Below are positions 44,250 through 53,741 of a stretch of DNA of 64,000 bases, in pieces. Numbering within the stretch: the stretch's first letter is position 1; each line of letters begins with the position of its first letter. The notes under the pieces are model-generated. The model saw only the letters and a program-made list of their open reading frames with translations, was not told the origin of the DNA and searched no databases. The translations under genes were made by a program, and so were the position numbers. Source of the DNA: CAYNRE01 sp964399535. GTDB lineage: Bacteria; Planctomycetota; Planctomycetia; Pirellulales; CAYNRE01. The stretch lies in assembly GCA_964399535.1 (NCBI GenBank), contig CAYNRE010000032.1, positions 310,001 to 374,000 of the forward strand, written 5' to 3'.

Positions 44250-45533
44250 CTAGTTCCCTGCGCTCATCGCCACTGCTTCCGGGGCGGGCTGCTCTTGTCG
44301 CGTTGCTCGGCCCGATTCGTCAGCGGCTGGGATCTCGGCCGAACCTTTGCCGTACGGTAGCCTTCCGCGCTTGGCCCGATAGATGGTTTCGATCATTCGC
44401 TGATAACCATCGATCATGACCTTTAGCGAGTAGTTTTCTACCACTCGCTGCCGACCGGCCTGGCCCATGCGCGCGGCCAGAGCAGGATTCGATAACAGGG
44501 CGACGGCGTGCGCCGTGAACGCATCCAAATCGCCCGCGGGGCAGAGCAGCCCCTGGACGCCGTCGGTCACGGTCTGGGGTATGGAACCCACGCTGGGGGC
44601 GATGACGGGTCGGCCGCAGGCCATGGCCTCGAGCAGCGAGACGGGGTTCGCCTCCATGTGCGAGGTGAGCATCACCACGTCGACCAGCGAGAGCAGTTCG
44701 GGAATATCGGACCGGGAACCGAGGAACCGCACCCGTCCGTCGAGCTGCAGTCGCCCGGCCAGCTCCTCGAGCTCGCCGCGACGCGGGCCGTCGCCGATGA
44801 CCAAAAACCGGGCCCGGGGTAGCTCCCGGCCAACTCGCTGGGCGACTTGCAGAAACAACTCATGGTTCTTTTCCGGGCGCAGCGCGGCCACGATCGCGGC
44901 CACGGGCTGATGTTCGCCCAGGTTGAGCGAAGCACGCAGGGGGGCGCTGGCGGGACTCGGCGCGAATCGCGCCACATCGACCCCGTTGGGAATGACCCAG
45001 ACCTTGTCGGCCGGGCAGCCTTCGTGCGCGGCGAGGTATTGGCCGTGGGCGGGCGCCACGGCAATGAACGCATCGGTCCAAGGGGCCAGCAGCCGATTGA
45101 GGGGCTCGACCCGGTCGGGCAAACCCGTGGAGTGCAAGGCCGAAGCCACGACCGGCGCACCGGCGCCCCAAGCGGCCAGGCGGCCCCAAAACATCTTGTC
45201 GCCGCCGGTGCCGACCGTCACCACGGCGTCGACCCGGCGCTGGCGCATGAGCCGAGTGAGTCGCGGCAAGACCGCCAGATCGTATTTGGAGTGCAGCAGC
45301 CCGGCGGAGGTCGGAATCTCGGCGGCCAGTTGCTCACCCAAGGGGCCCAAATACTTCAGGCAACAGACCTCGGGAGCGAAGCGCCGCCGGTCGAGCCCCC
45401 GAATCAGGTTGACCAACAGCGTCTCCGCGCCCCCCACGGGCATGAAGGTGAGCACGAACATGACTTTGAGCGGTCGCTGGCCCCCGGCGGTTGCCGGCCG
45501 AGCATCGTCGGCCTCAGAGGATTGCGTCAGCAT
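44250..45533 (-). CDS. GT4-family glycosyltransferase
   Basis: 427 residues with a GT-B fold. The N-terminal Rossmann half starts VMFVLTFMPVGGAETLLVNL; the C-terminal half has VIPNGVDVARF, RPEKNHELFLQVAQRVGREL, LVIGDGPRRGELEELA and the nucleotide-sugar motif ANPVSLLEAMACGRPVIAP (EX7E type). It adds a sugar to a polysaccharide repeat unit at the inner membrane. The true start is ATG 45533 since upstream residues show no family similarity. It is the last gene of the minus arm of the exopolysaccharide locus, 26 bases after the flippase. Confidence 0.9.
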   Translation of the reverse strand: MLTQSSEADDARPATAGGQRPLKVMFVLTFMPVGGAETLLVNLIRGLDRRRFAPEVCCLKYLGPLGEQLAAEIPTSAGLLHSKYDLAVLPRLTRLMRQRRVDAVVTVGTGGDKMFWGRLAAWGAGAPVVASALHSTGLPDRVEPLNRLLAPWTDAFIAVAPAHGQYLAAHEGCPADKVWVIPNGVDVARFAPSPASAPLRASLNLGEHQPVAAIVAALRPEKNHELFLQVAQRVGRELPRARFLVIGDGPRRGELEELAGRLQLDGRVRFLGSRSDIPELLSLVDVVMLTSHMEANPVSLLEAMACGRPVIAPSVGSIPQTVTDGVQGLLCPAGDLDAFTAHAVALLSNPALAARMGQAGRQRVVENYSLKVMIDGYQRMIETIYRAKRGRLPYGKGSAEIPAADESGRATRQEQPAPEAVAMSAGN

Positions 45534-45559
45534 GATTCCCGCGACCTTCGCTTGGGCGG

Positions 45560-47116
45560 TTAGGCGGCTGGGGCAGATTCCTGCGCCGGATTCAGACCAC
45601 GCCATTTTTCCAGGTATCGTTCGCCAAACTGGGCCAACAGGCGGCGCTCGTCACCGGTCAGCCAGTGCGGGCTCACCAGCACCAAGAGGCCCACCACCGC
45701 CAGAATGCTGGTGGCCGTGAACGGACCGGCGCAGAGCACCACGGGCAAGAGCGTCAGGGCCATGGTTTTCGCATCGAGCGCCAGCCCGAGGCGGTTGCCG
45801 AAGACCAAGATCAGCAGCATCATGGCCAGTTTGCCGACCATGGTGGCGGCCGCGGCGCCGGCCAACCCCAGGCTGGGCACCCACCACAGGTTCAGGCCCG
45901 CATTGATGACCAGCCCCACCAACAGGGCCAGGCTGCTGAGATGCGCTTTCTCGCGCATCCAGAGGAAATTCATCGCAATCTCGGCCAGCCCGGCCCACAG
46001 GGCGCTCGTCAGGGCCAAGCCCAGCACCGCTTGTCCCTCGGGATACTTGCCAGCGAAGGCCACGCCGAAGAGCAGGTCCGAACCCCAGAGCACCGTCACC
46101 CCGAGGGTGGTGAGCCCCAGGGCTTGCAGTTTGAGCATTAAGCGCAACCGGGTAAGCACCACCGAGCGCCGGCCCGCCTCCCAGTCGTGGCTCAGGTGCG
46201 GCGTGAGCGTGGCGGCAATCATGCTGGCCACCGAGTAAATCACCAGCGGCACGACTCGTGCGGCATGGTACTGGCCCACCATGGCCAGGGCCGGCCCTGA
46301 CTCGAGTCCGCTGTAGTGCACAATCAGGTAGCGATCGACCAGTTCGAACAGGTTGATGAGCCAGTTGACCGTCCACATCCAGAGTGCGAAGGGCATCAGC
46401 CGGGCCCAGAGCGCCCCCTGGGCCAAGGGCCGCTCGATTTTGGGAAGCGAGCCCCACCACCGCCGCAACTGAACGCACGGCCAGACCACGGCCAACAGGC
46501 AACCGGCCCCGTAGGCCATGACGATCGAGGCCGCCGAGCGGTAACCCAATGCCAGGGCGGCCAGCGCCACGGCGGCAAACCCCAGGCTCTGGACAAACTG
46601 CACGCTCGTGGCCACCCGAAACAACCGCAGGGCCGTGAAGAGCGACACCAAGAAGTTGTAGACGATTACCACCGCCAGGGTCGCGGCCAAGCAGCCGGCC
46701 AGCGACCCCAAATCGGAGCGGCCGAACACGATTTGCGAGACGACCCCCGGCCAGGCACTCACCAGGGCCACACCCAGCATCCCTGTGACCAGCGAGGCCA
46801 CACCGGCCCGCCGCAGAAAGCTGCGCAGTTGTCCGCGCTGACGATAAAACTCCAGATACCGGCCGAACGATCCGGGAATGCCCAACACCGCCACCGGCGC
46901 GGCCAGCATCAGAAACCCGAAGGCCAGGTCCCATTGGCCCAGCGACTGCGGGTCGAGCCAGCGGCAAAAGAACACTCCGCGGAGAAAGCCGACCAGCCGC
47001 TGCATGACCGTCAGCGCCAACAGCAGCACCACGCTGTGGGCCAGCGTGTCGGTGCGCCAAGCGGGAACGGCCTCGGCGTCCTGCAAGGGTACCGAGGCGA
47101 CGGGGGGGTTGCTCAC
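45560..47116 (-). CDS. Oligosaccharide flippase (Wzx/MOP family)
   Basis: 518 residues with about 12-14 membrane helices. FLRGVFFCRWLDPQSLGQWD near residue 45 is typical of polysaccharide-synthesis flippases, as is LGIPGSFGRYLEFYR. It should move lipid-linked repeat units across the inner membrane. Its ATG overlaps the deacetylase stop by four bases (ATGA), indicating translational coupling, and the GT4 gene follows after 26 bases. Confidence 0.88.
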   Translation of the reverse strand: MSNPPVASVPLQDAEAVPAWRTDTLAHSVVLLLALTVMQRLVGFLRGVFFCRWLDPQSLGQWDLAFGFLMLAAPVAVLGIPGSFGRYLEFYRQRGQLRSFLRRAGVASLVTGMLGVALVSAWPGVVSQIVFGRSDLGSLAGCLAATLAVVIVYNFLVSLFTALRLFRVATSVQFVQSLGFAAVALAALALGYRSAASIVMAYGAGCLLAVVWPCVQLRRWWGSLPKIERPLAQGALWARLMPFALWMWTVNWLINLFELVDRYLIVHYSGLESGPALAMVGQYHAARVVPLVIYSVASMIAATLTPHLSHDWEAGRRSVVLTRLRLMLKLQALGLTTLGVTVLWGSDLLFGVAFAGKYPEGQAVLGLALTSALWAGLAEIAMNFLWMREKAHLSSLALLVGLVINAGLNLWWVPSLGLAGAAAATMVGKLAMMLLILVFGNRLGLALDAKTMALTLLPVVLCAGPFTATSILAVVGLLVLVSPHWLTGDERRLLAQFGERYLEKWRGLNPAQESAPAA

Positions 47117-47982
47117 GGCTGCGGTGCTCCGACCGGCCGCGCGGTGGGGCTGCCGACGCCGTAGTAGAACCGGCGGACGCTTCCCTTGCGCGGATCGACG
47201 GTCAGCCAGTTCTTCAGTCGAATCAGTTCATCGTCGGCTGGAATGCGCTGCAGGTGAAAGGCATCGTCCCCTGGAAAATTCAGTCCACCATAGGCCGAGC
47301 ACACCGCCTCGTAACCGTGGTCGTAGGCCAGATGAAACGCGGTGGCGTTCAGGTTGTCGTACTGCCCGTAAGGAAACGCGAAATAGCGCACCGGTTGCCT
47401 CAAGGCGGCTTGCAGCTCTTCACCCGAGGTGATCAGCTCATCGTACAACCGCTGGCGGTCGGTAATTTTTCCCAGGTCGACGTGGGTTCGGGTATGGGCC
47501 CCGATCTCGATCCCCGCCGCGGCAAGGGCCCGCAACTGTTCGAGCGAGTTGGGGGCCAGCCTTTGTCCGCGCGCCAGGTCGTGAGCAAACGGCAGCTCGT
47601 GAAACACGTGGTGCGTGGAGACAAAGTAAGTGCAGGGAATCTGCTCGCGAATCAGCAGCGGCAAAGCGAATCGACAGTTGTCGGCGTAGCCGTCGTCGAA
47701 GGTAATGCTCACCGCCGGCCGGGGGCTCGCGCCGGTCCGCATCCGCTCCTGAATCTCGCTCAGCGAGACCAACTCGAAGTGCTTCTGCAGCCAGGTGAGA
47801 TGCCGCGCAAACATCTCCGTGCTGGTCGTCCAGGGGGTGGCCGCGTCGTCGGCCACGCGATGATAAAACAGAATCATCAGCGGTGCCCGCTGCTCGGCCG
47901 CGGCGCGGGCATTCCAGTGCCAGCGCCAGGGCAGCGTTGACCAGTAGTAGGCGTGCAACAATACGCGTTGACTGAGCCGCAT
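47113..47982 (-). CDS. Polysaccharide deacetylase (NodB/CE4 family)
   Basis: 289 residues. CE4 motif 1 is SITFDDGYADN (catalytic and metal Asp), motif 2 is IGAHTRTHVDL (metal His pair) and motif 3 includes RYFAFPYGQYDN. The enzyme removes N- or O-acetyl groups from the polysaccharide, in the periplasm or at the membrane. MILFYHRV near residue 35 matches exosortase-locus deacetylases. The ATG at 47982 is preferred over a longer frame with a non-conserved leader. It lies 23 bases after the acyltransferase gene and overlaps the flippase start. Confidence 0.9.
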   Translation of the reverse strand: MRLSQRVLLHAYYWSTLPWRWHWNARAAAEQRAPLMILFYHRVADDAATPWTTSTEMFARHLTWLQKHFELVSLSEIQERMRTGASPRPAVSITFDDGYADNCRFALPLLIREQIPCTYFVSTHHVFHELPFAHDLARGQRLAPNSLEQLRALAAAGIEIGAHTRTHVDLGKITDRQRLYDELITSGEELQAALRQPVRYFAFPYGQYDNLNATAFHLAYDHGYEAVCSAYGGLNFPGDDAFHLQRIPADDELIRLKNWLTVDPRKGSVRRFYYGVGSPTARPVGAPQP

Positions 47983-48005
47983 GGCTGGCAGACTCCTCCG
48001 GGCGG

Positions 48006-49298
48006 TTAGATCAACGACCCCTGCTCGGTCGTCGACGATACGAGACTCGCTTCGTCGACCGGTAAAGCCCCGGCGGTCGGCGCGGGCTCCGAAAGCGACT
48101 CGGCCGCAGGCTGCGGGGCGGTTTCCGAGGTCGCGGGCGAGAACCGAGCCGACAACCAGCTCAAACCATGCTGCGAAAGCCGGCGGGTTTCCTGCCCCGT
48201 GATCCAGGCTCGATGGCGCACTCGGGCGGTCCAGCGCGGAGCCGCGATTCGCCAATCGTAGGTCGGCCTCGGCTCGGCCCGCCAATGGGCCTTATAGGGC
48301 TCATCGCCGCGCAGGAAATCGACCGCGCGGAAGCCGTCGCCTTGCGCTTGCTGGAGCAGGGCAACCGCCGAAACGCGCCCCGGCTCCTCCTCGATCGCTT
48401 CAGGGCTCAAACCCGACTGGTACGCATACAGGATCCCGCCGCCGGCCAGGGCGTATTCGGCCGCCACGGGCTGACCGTCGAGCTCGAGCCAATGGAGCCG
48501 CAGTTGCCCCTCGGCCAAGAGCCGCCGGGTTGCTTCGCGATGAAAGCTGGTGAATTGCAGAGAGTGGAAGCTGCCCGGTTCGCCCAGGCTGGCTCGACGG
48601 CGCTGGTGCAGATCGACCAGCACTTCGAACGCCTGGCTCAGCTCGCTCAACTGGCGAACCATATGCCACTGGGCGCGCCCCGAGGCTAACACCCGCCGCT
48701 CAATCCGCCGCACTTGTTTGCGGTGCGACTTGGAAAGCGAGGCCAGGTACTGCTCCCAGTCGGCCGGCAGTTCCAGCCGCCAGCAGCCCATGCCCGGGCG
48801 GCGCTCCAGTGGGCAGCCGAACCAGGTGAGCCGCTCGGCCAGCTCGGCCACGAGCAGGTCGTCGTTGGCCACGCCATCCAGGGCGAGGGCATCCCAAGCG
48901 GGGGTCGCATCGCCCAAGGGCCGGCGCCCGCCGCCGAGCCGCTTATCGCAGAGCCAGGTGGTCAGTACATCGAGCACCTGCGCGGACCAGCCGGGCTCGA
49001 TCAGGAGCGACAAGTATTCGGAGCAGGCTTCGCCGGAGCCGAGCCAGCGAACCACCCGGCCCTGACCCCAGCAATCGGCCAGATACCAGGGAGCAATTCC
49101 GCGCACTTGCTGGTCATCGTCGTAAATCGCCAGCACGAACAGTTCCAGCCCCTGGCCCGGTTCGCTCCGCACCCCGTAGTGTCGCCACCAGGCCTCGAGC
49201 CAATCCCAGCTACGAAAGGGCACACCCCCGGCCAGTTGGTTCCAGGCCGTTCGCAGGCTGCCGAGCGCGGCGAGCGACGAAACATGGGCCACGTACAT
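48006..49298 (-). CDS. CelD/FemAB-like GNAT acyltransferase
   Basis: 430 residues, related to the Acetyltransf_6/BcsL-CelD family. The central part (LSKSHRKQVRRIERRVLASG), the EVLVDLHQRRRASLGEPGSF segment and LDGQPVAAEYALAGGGILYAYQSG followed by PGRVSAVALLQ are typical. Such proteins transfer acyl or aminoacyl groups during polysaccharide synthesis. The C-terminal 60 residues are Pro/Ala/Ser-rich and probably disordered. It heads the minus arm of the exopolysaccharide locus and is separated by 409 bases from the divergent plus arm. Confidence 0.85.
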   Translation of the reverse strand: MYVAHVSSLAALGSLRTAWNQLAGGVPFRSWDWLEAWWRHYGVRSEPGQGLELFVLAIYDDDQQVRGIAPWYLADCWGQGRVVRWLGSGEACSEYLSLLIEPGWSAQVLDVLTTWLCDKRLGGGRRPLGDATPAWDALALDGVANDDLLVAELAERLTWFGCPLERRPGMGCWRLELPADWEQYLASLSKSHRKQVRRIERRVLASGRAQWHMVRQLSELSQAFEVLVDLHQRRRASLGEPGSFHSLQFTSFHREATRRLLAEGQLRLHWLELDGQPVAAEYALAGGGILYAYQSGLSPEAIEEEPGRVSAVALLQQAQGDGFRAVDFLRGDEPYKAHWRAEPRPTYDWRIAAPRWTARVRHRAWITGQETRRLSQHGLSWLSARFSPATSETAPQPAAESLSEPAPTAGALPVDEASLVSSTTEQGSLI

Positions 49299-49707
49299 CG
49301 TCGTGCGAAGTCCTGTACGTTGGGAGAAAAACGCGGCGGCGGCCGAGACCGCGCCCCGCCGCCACCAGCCCGAAACCGTGTGGGCCTGTAGCCAACTCTC
49401 GGTCAGGACCGGGGAATTGCAAACGGAGGGGCCGGTTTTGTCGTCGCGGGAGCGAGTACGGCCGACGACTCTCCAATGGCGGAGTCGGCCGAGGTTCTCC
49501 CGCGGGGTGTTTTGGCACCACGCCGGCCGGCCGCGTGGCGAAACGGCAACGTCTGGGTTTCCCGACCGCCCCGCGCCCAGGATGACCTAGGGTTGGGCAA
49601 GGCCGGTGGCCTCTGCGCCCAGGACCCCGTCTCGCAGCGGCGCCAGTGCCACCGGTCCGATCCAAACAACCCCGCGTTTCCGGCGCCTATCAAGGGAATC
49701 TTGCCCG
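49299..49707. other. Divergent promoter region of the exopolysaccharide locus
   Basis: 409 bases between the acyltransferase start (minus) and the Wzz-like start (plus), so both operon promoters should lie here. Reading frames across it are shadow-like and no clear -35/-10 pair or long inverted repeat was found by eye. Confidence 0.45.
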
Positions 49708-51255
49708 ATGACCGTTACCCAAGGCAGCGAACTGACCCCGGCCGACCTGGTGCAGGTGTTGGTCCAGTACCGCCGCCGCTGGATTGTGCCGACCGTGGCG
49801 GGCACCGTTCTGGCGGCGATTTTCGCGCTGGTCCGGCCCGAAACCTGGGAAGCTTCGCAGGCCCTGATTGTGCGCAACGAGGCGGCGACCGGCGGCGAGG
49901 GCCCCGGACGATTTCGCACCGCCGACGACATGAAAACCATCCAGGAAACCATCCTGGAGATCGCCAAGAGCGCGAGCGTATTGACCAAGACACTTGCCCA
50001 GGTCGGGCCTCCGGCCGACTACCGCCAGAGCCACCGCTGGCCCACGCCCAACGACGTGGACGATCTCCGCTCGGCCTTAAAGATCGAGCCTCCCAAGGGA
50101 GCCGAGTTCGGAAAGACCGAAATTTTCTACCTGAAGCTGCGGGCCAACTCTGCGGCCCGGGCCGTGGCGCTGGCCACGGCACTGAGCCAGCAGGTGCAAG
50201 AGCGATGCCGCAAACTGCGCGAGGACAAGGCCGACAGCATGATTGCCGAGCTGGAGAAGGCCGATGCGCAGTCGCACGCCGAATTGGCCGAGGCCACGGC
50301 CCGGCTCTCGGCCCGTGAACAAGAGGTGGGGAGCGACCTAGGGGAACTGCGAATGCTGCAGGGAACGCCCTCGGGGGAAAGTGAGTTGCGCCGACGAGTG
50401 GTGGAAGTGGAGCACGAGCTCCGCGAGGCCCGCAACGCGCAGCGCGTCAGCCAAGAGCTGCTCGAACTGTTGGCCGCCTCGCAGGAAGATCCGGGAAGGC
50501 TACTGGCCACTCCCAATCGGCTGCTGGAGTCGCAGCCGGCCCTGAAGCGGCTGAAGGATGGCCTAGTCGACGCCCAACTACGCACCGCCGAGCTGCGCGG
50601 CACCATGTCCAGCGACCACCCCCGGGTGCGAGCCGCGATGGCCGCCGAACAGGAAGTAAGCCAGCACATTCACGAGGAATTGGCCCTGGCCATCAAGGGA
50701 GTTCAAGTCGAGTTCCGACTCACCTCGGCCCGGGTCGCACAACTGGAGGAACAGCGCACCGACGTTCACAACCGGCTTGATCGGCTGGCGTCGCTGCGGG
50801 CGGATTACGCCAACCTGGTTGCCGAAGTCGATCAGCGGACCAAGATCCATGAACAGGTCAAACGCAACCTCAGCGATGCCCGGGCCAGCCGCGAGGGAGC
50901 CCTGACGACGAGCCTGATCGCCGCGGTCGATGCCCCGGAAACCGGCTCGAAACCCGTGGGCCCTGGCCCGCTTATGATTGTCGCGGCCGGCCTGGCCGGA
51001 GGCCTCGCGCTGGGCGGCGGGATTCTGTTTCTGAGCGTGCCCACCCCGCTGGGCGCCCCGCACGATGCCTCCGGGCTCGCCGAGCAGGCCGCCGCGGCTC
51101 CGGTGCTCCGTGAAACCGTCGCCGCCCCGGCGAGTGAAGTCAAGATACCGCTGGGGGGCGACTGGTCGGCGGCGCCCGCCGAGGCGGCAAGCCGCTGCGG
51201 CGCGTCGCTCAAGCAGGCCTTCCGTCGGCTTCCCACGGCCGACGGCCGCTCGTAG
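49708..51255 (+). CDS. Wzz-like chain-length/export co-polymerase
   Basis: 515 residues. The first membrane helix is at about residues 24-42 (WIVPTVAGTVLAAIFALV), with a Wzz-type start ELTPADLVQVLVQYRRRW. A long coiled coil fills residues 150-395 and a second helix lies at about 425-447 (LMIVAAGLAGGLALGGGILF). The C-terminal 65 residues are Ala-rich without Walker motifs, so there is no fused tyrosine kinase. The protein should govern polymer length or export together with the flippase and polymerase. AAGGGAA precedes ATG 49708. It is the first gene of the plus arm. Confidence 0.85.
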   Translation: MTVTQGSELTPADLVQVLVQYRRRWIVPTVAGTVLAAIFALVRPETWEASQALIVRNEAATGGEGPGRFRTADDMKTIQETILEIAKSASVLTKTLAQVGPPADYRQSHRWPTPNDVDDLRSALKIEPPKGAEFGKTEIFYLKLRANSAARAVALATALSQQVQERCRKLREDKADSMIAELEKADAQSHAELAEATARLSAREQEVGSDLGELRMLQGTPSGESELRRRVVEVEHELREARNAQRVSQELLELLAASQEDPGRLLATPNRLLESQPALKRLKDGLVDAQLRTAELRGTMSSDHPRVRAAMAAEQEVSQHIHEELALAIKGVQVEFRLTSARVAQLEEQRTDVHNRLDRLASLRADYANLVAEVDQRTKIHEQVKRNLSDARASREGALTTSLIAAVDAPETGSKPVGPGPLMIVAAGLAGGLALGGGILFLSVPTPLGAPHDASGLAEQAAAAPVLRETVAAPASEVKIPLGGDWSAAPAEAASRCGASLKQAFRRLPTADGRS

Positions 51256-51305
51256 TCGCACTGCCTCGAATTGCGCGAACGGTTTCGATTGGCGGAGTGC
51301 CCTGG

Positions 51306-52748
51306 ATGGAAGTCGTGCTGCTCATCGCGGGCCTGGCCGGACTGGCCTGGGGCGCCGTCTTTCTGCGCCGCGGCAACCTGCTCGATGGCTGCCTGGCAGT
51401 GCTGTTGGCGATCGCCTGTTTCGGCCACCCATTCTTGCAGATTCCGGGTCCGTTGCCCCTCACCATCGATCGGCTCGCGCTGTTGGGCGCCATCGGCGTT
51501 TGCCTGGTTCAGCGCCGGCTGGGTTGGGCTCCGGCGGTCGGTTGGACCCGGTTCGATCTGCTCGTGGCCGGCTGGGTGCTCCTGCTCCTGGTGAGCATGG
51601 CCTACGGCCAGTGGCGCGGTGGAACAACGCCGCCCCTGGACTGTTTCTGGCAATGGTTCTTGGGATACGCCACGCCGGCGCTGGTTTATTTCGTCGCGCG
51701 CCATGCCCGGCTCGGACCGGGCTCCTTGCGCCGGGCCTATGCGGCACTGGCCCTGTTCGGCGTTTACCTGGGACTGATCGGCATTTGCGAGGTGACGCAG
51801 AATTGGGCGCTGGTCTTTCCTCGCTATATCAGCGATCCCAAGATCGGCCTGCACTTTGGCCGAGCCCGCGGCCCGATGATTCACTCCGTAAGTTACGGAG
51901 TTTATCTCTGCGTTGCGCTGGGGGCCGCCTGGCTCTTGGCTTGGCGCGGCGGCCTGGCGCGACGTTGGCAACTGGTGGTGTTGCTGACCATGCCCGCGCA
52001 ACTGGCGGGCATCTACCTGAGCTATACCCGGAGCGTCTGGATCGGGGCCGGCCTGGCCGTGCTCACCGTGTTGACGCTCACTTTGCGTGGGCGGTGGCGC
52101 TGGTTGTTTCTGGCCTCTGCGCTTGCCGGCAGCCTGCTGTTAGTGGCTACCCAGATGAACAACCTGATGGAGTTCAAGCGGGAATTCACCGCCGCCGAGA
52201 CGCGCGATTCCGCCCAGGTGCGCGAAGTGTTCGTCTACATCTCTTGGCTCATGTTCCAAGACCGGCCGCTTTTGGGAGTGGGCTTCGGCCAGTTTCGCAC
52301 CGAGAAACTGCCCTACCTGGTCGATCGCCAGACCGACCTGCGGCTCCAGGCGGTGCGCGAGTGGGTACACCACAACAATTACCTGGGCATTCTGACGGAA
52401 ACCGGCCTGCTCGGCCTGGGCTGGTTCCTGGCGCTGGTCGCGGCGCTGGCCTGGACCGCCGCGCGCGGATGGCGCGCCCCGGAGATGCCCGCCTGGGCCA
52501 AAACCCACTGCCTGCTGATGTTGGCGGTGCTGGGCGTCTGGGTCGCGCAGTTGGCCTTTCACGAGTTGAGCTTTTCCCCGCTCGATAACTCGCTGGTCCT
52601 GTTCCTGGCCGGCCTGACCGTGAGCCTGGTCGAAGCCTACCTGCCGCGTGAGGCCCCGACGACCGTTCGCGAGGGGGTTTTCGAAGACCGCGTTCGGCCC
52701 GGCTGGCCCTCGCTGGGGCTCCGCCACCGCTTGTTGGGCAGGGCCTAG
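51306..52748 (+). CDS. O-antigen ligase/polymerase (WaaL/Wzy family)
   Basis: 480 residues, about twelve membrane helices. The Wzy_C region has YLSYTRSVWIGAGLAVLT near residue 240 and a large periplasmic loop with RDSAQVREVF, GVGFGQF and the conserved WVHHNNYLGILTETGLLGL. It joins repeat units into polymer or to a lipid anchor outside the inner membrane. A GTG at 51297 could start it, but ATG 51306 has GGAG eight bases upstream. It begins 50 bases after the Wzz-like gene and is followed by the sugar transferase. Confidence 0.88.
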   Translation: MEVVLLIAGLAGLAWGAVFLRRGNLLDGCLAVLLAIACFGHPFLQIPGPLPLTIDRLALLGAIGVCLVQRRLGWAPAVGWTRFDLLVAGWVLLLLVSMAYGQWRGGTTPPLDCFWQWFLGYATPALVYFVARHARLGPGSLRRAYAALALFGVYLGLIGICEVTQNWALVFPRYISDPKIGLHFGRARGPMIHSVSYGVYLCVALGAAWLLAWRGGLARRWQLVVLLTMPAQLAGIYLSYTRSVWIGAGLAVLTVLTLTLRGRWRWLFLASALAGSLLLVATQMNNLMEFKREFTAAETRDSAQVREVFVYISWLMFQDRPLLGVGFGQFRTEKLPYLVDRQTDLRLQAVREWVHHNNYLGILTETGLLGLGWFLALVAALAWTAARGWRAPEMPAWAKTHCLLMLAVLGVWVAQLAFHELSFSPLDNSLVLFLAGLTVSLVEAYLPREAPTTVREGVFEDRVRPGWPSLGLRHRLLGRA

Positions 52749-52892
52749 CGGTTCGGCGGCGCTGGGTTTCCACCACGGCCGAGGGGGTGCCTCTCTGGCT
52801 TGCCCCCGGCTGGCCGGGCGGCGTTCTTAACCTATGGTTGTTTGATCTGAGACCCGAACCGATCGGGCCCGAATTGGCAACAGGTGGATGGC

Positions 52893-53678
52893 ATGACGAG
52901 TCTGGCGGAATTACTGGATTTATCGGACGAAACGGATCGCCTCGCGGTTGCGCCACTCGCCCCTGCCGCCGCGGTTGAACCGGCATCTGAAGTTGCGCCG
53001 CGATCCGAAGCGAAGAGCACTCCCGAGGATCGGCTCCCCACGCGCGAGACGATTCGCGTCTCGATCACCGGGAACCGCGATCCCTGGTTTCTGACCAGCA
53101 AGCGGCTGATCGACCTGGTGGGCAGCCTCACGCTGCTGCTGGTCCTTTCCCCGATCCTGGTCACCACCTGGCTCGTGCTTTGGCTGACCACCAAGGGGCA
53201 CCCTTTCTATCTCGGCACGCGCGAAGGGCTCTGTGGCCGCCCCTACCAGATGTACAAGTTCCGCACCATGCGGCTGGACGCCGACCGCGTGCAACACCTC
53301 GTATCCAACGAGCGCGGCGGCGCCATGTTCAAGAACAAGACCGACCCCCGCATTACGCCGATCGGCCGTTTCCTGCGGGCATTCTCGATCGACGAGCTGC
53401 CGCAGTTGCTCAACGTGCTGCGCGGCGAGATGTCGCTGGTGGGCCCCCGCCCCATGGTGCCAGCCAAAGACAACGTTTACCGCGCTTGGCAACTGCGGCG
53501 CTTATCGGTCAAGCCGGGCATCACCGGCCTTTGGCAGGTTAGCGGACGGAGCGAGATCGGCTTCGAGGACATGGTCCGGCTCGACATTCGCTACATTCGC
53601 AACCAGAGCCTGGCACTCGATCTGTGGCTACTGATCAAAACTCCGTTGGTGGTGCTCAGCGGCAAGGGGGCCTACTAA
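52893..53678 (+). CDS. Undecaprenyl-phosphate sugar phosphotransferase (initiating glycosyltransferase)
   Basis: 261 residues. The core is a monotopic sugar transferase: membrane-entry helix KRLIDLVGSLTLLLVLSPIL near residue 72, catalytic YKFRTMRLD, DELPQLLNVLRGEMSLVGPRP and KPGITGLWQVSGRSEIGF. It starts each repeat unit by transferring a sugar-phosphate to undecaprenyl phosphate. The N-terminal 60 residues are variable and it lacks the WbaP-type membrane bundle. ATG 52893 follows AGGTGG by a normal distance; a GTG three codons earlier is less likely. Confidence 0.93.
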   Translation: MTSLAELLDLSDETDRLAVAPLAPAAAVEPASEVAPRSEAKSTPEDRLPTRETIRVSITGNRDPWFLTSKRLIDLVGSLTLLLVLSPILVTTWLVLWLTTKGHPFYLGTREGLCGRPYQMYKFRTMRLDADRVQHLVSNERGGAMFKNKTDPRITPIGRFLRAFSIDELPQLLNVLRGEMSLVGPRPMVPAKDNVYRAWQLRRLSVKPGITGLWQVSGRSEIGFEDMVRLDIRYIRNQSLALDLWLLIKTPLVVLSGKGAY

Positions 53679-53741
53679 CGCGCGGGTCCGCCCGCGGGCG
53701 GATCACCAGGAGAGCACTTGCCGAACGAGCGAGGGGGGGCC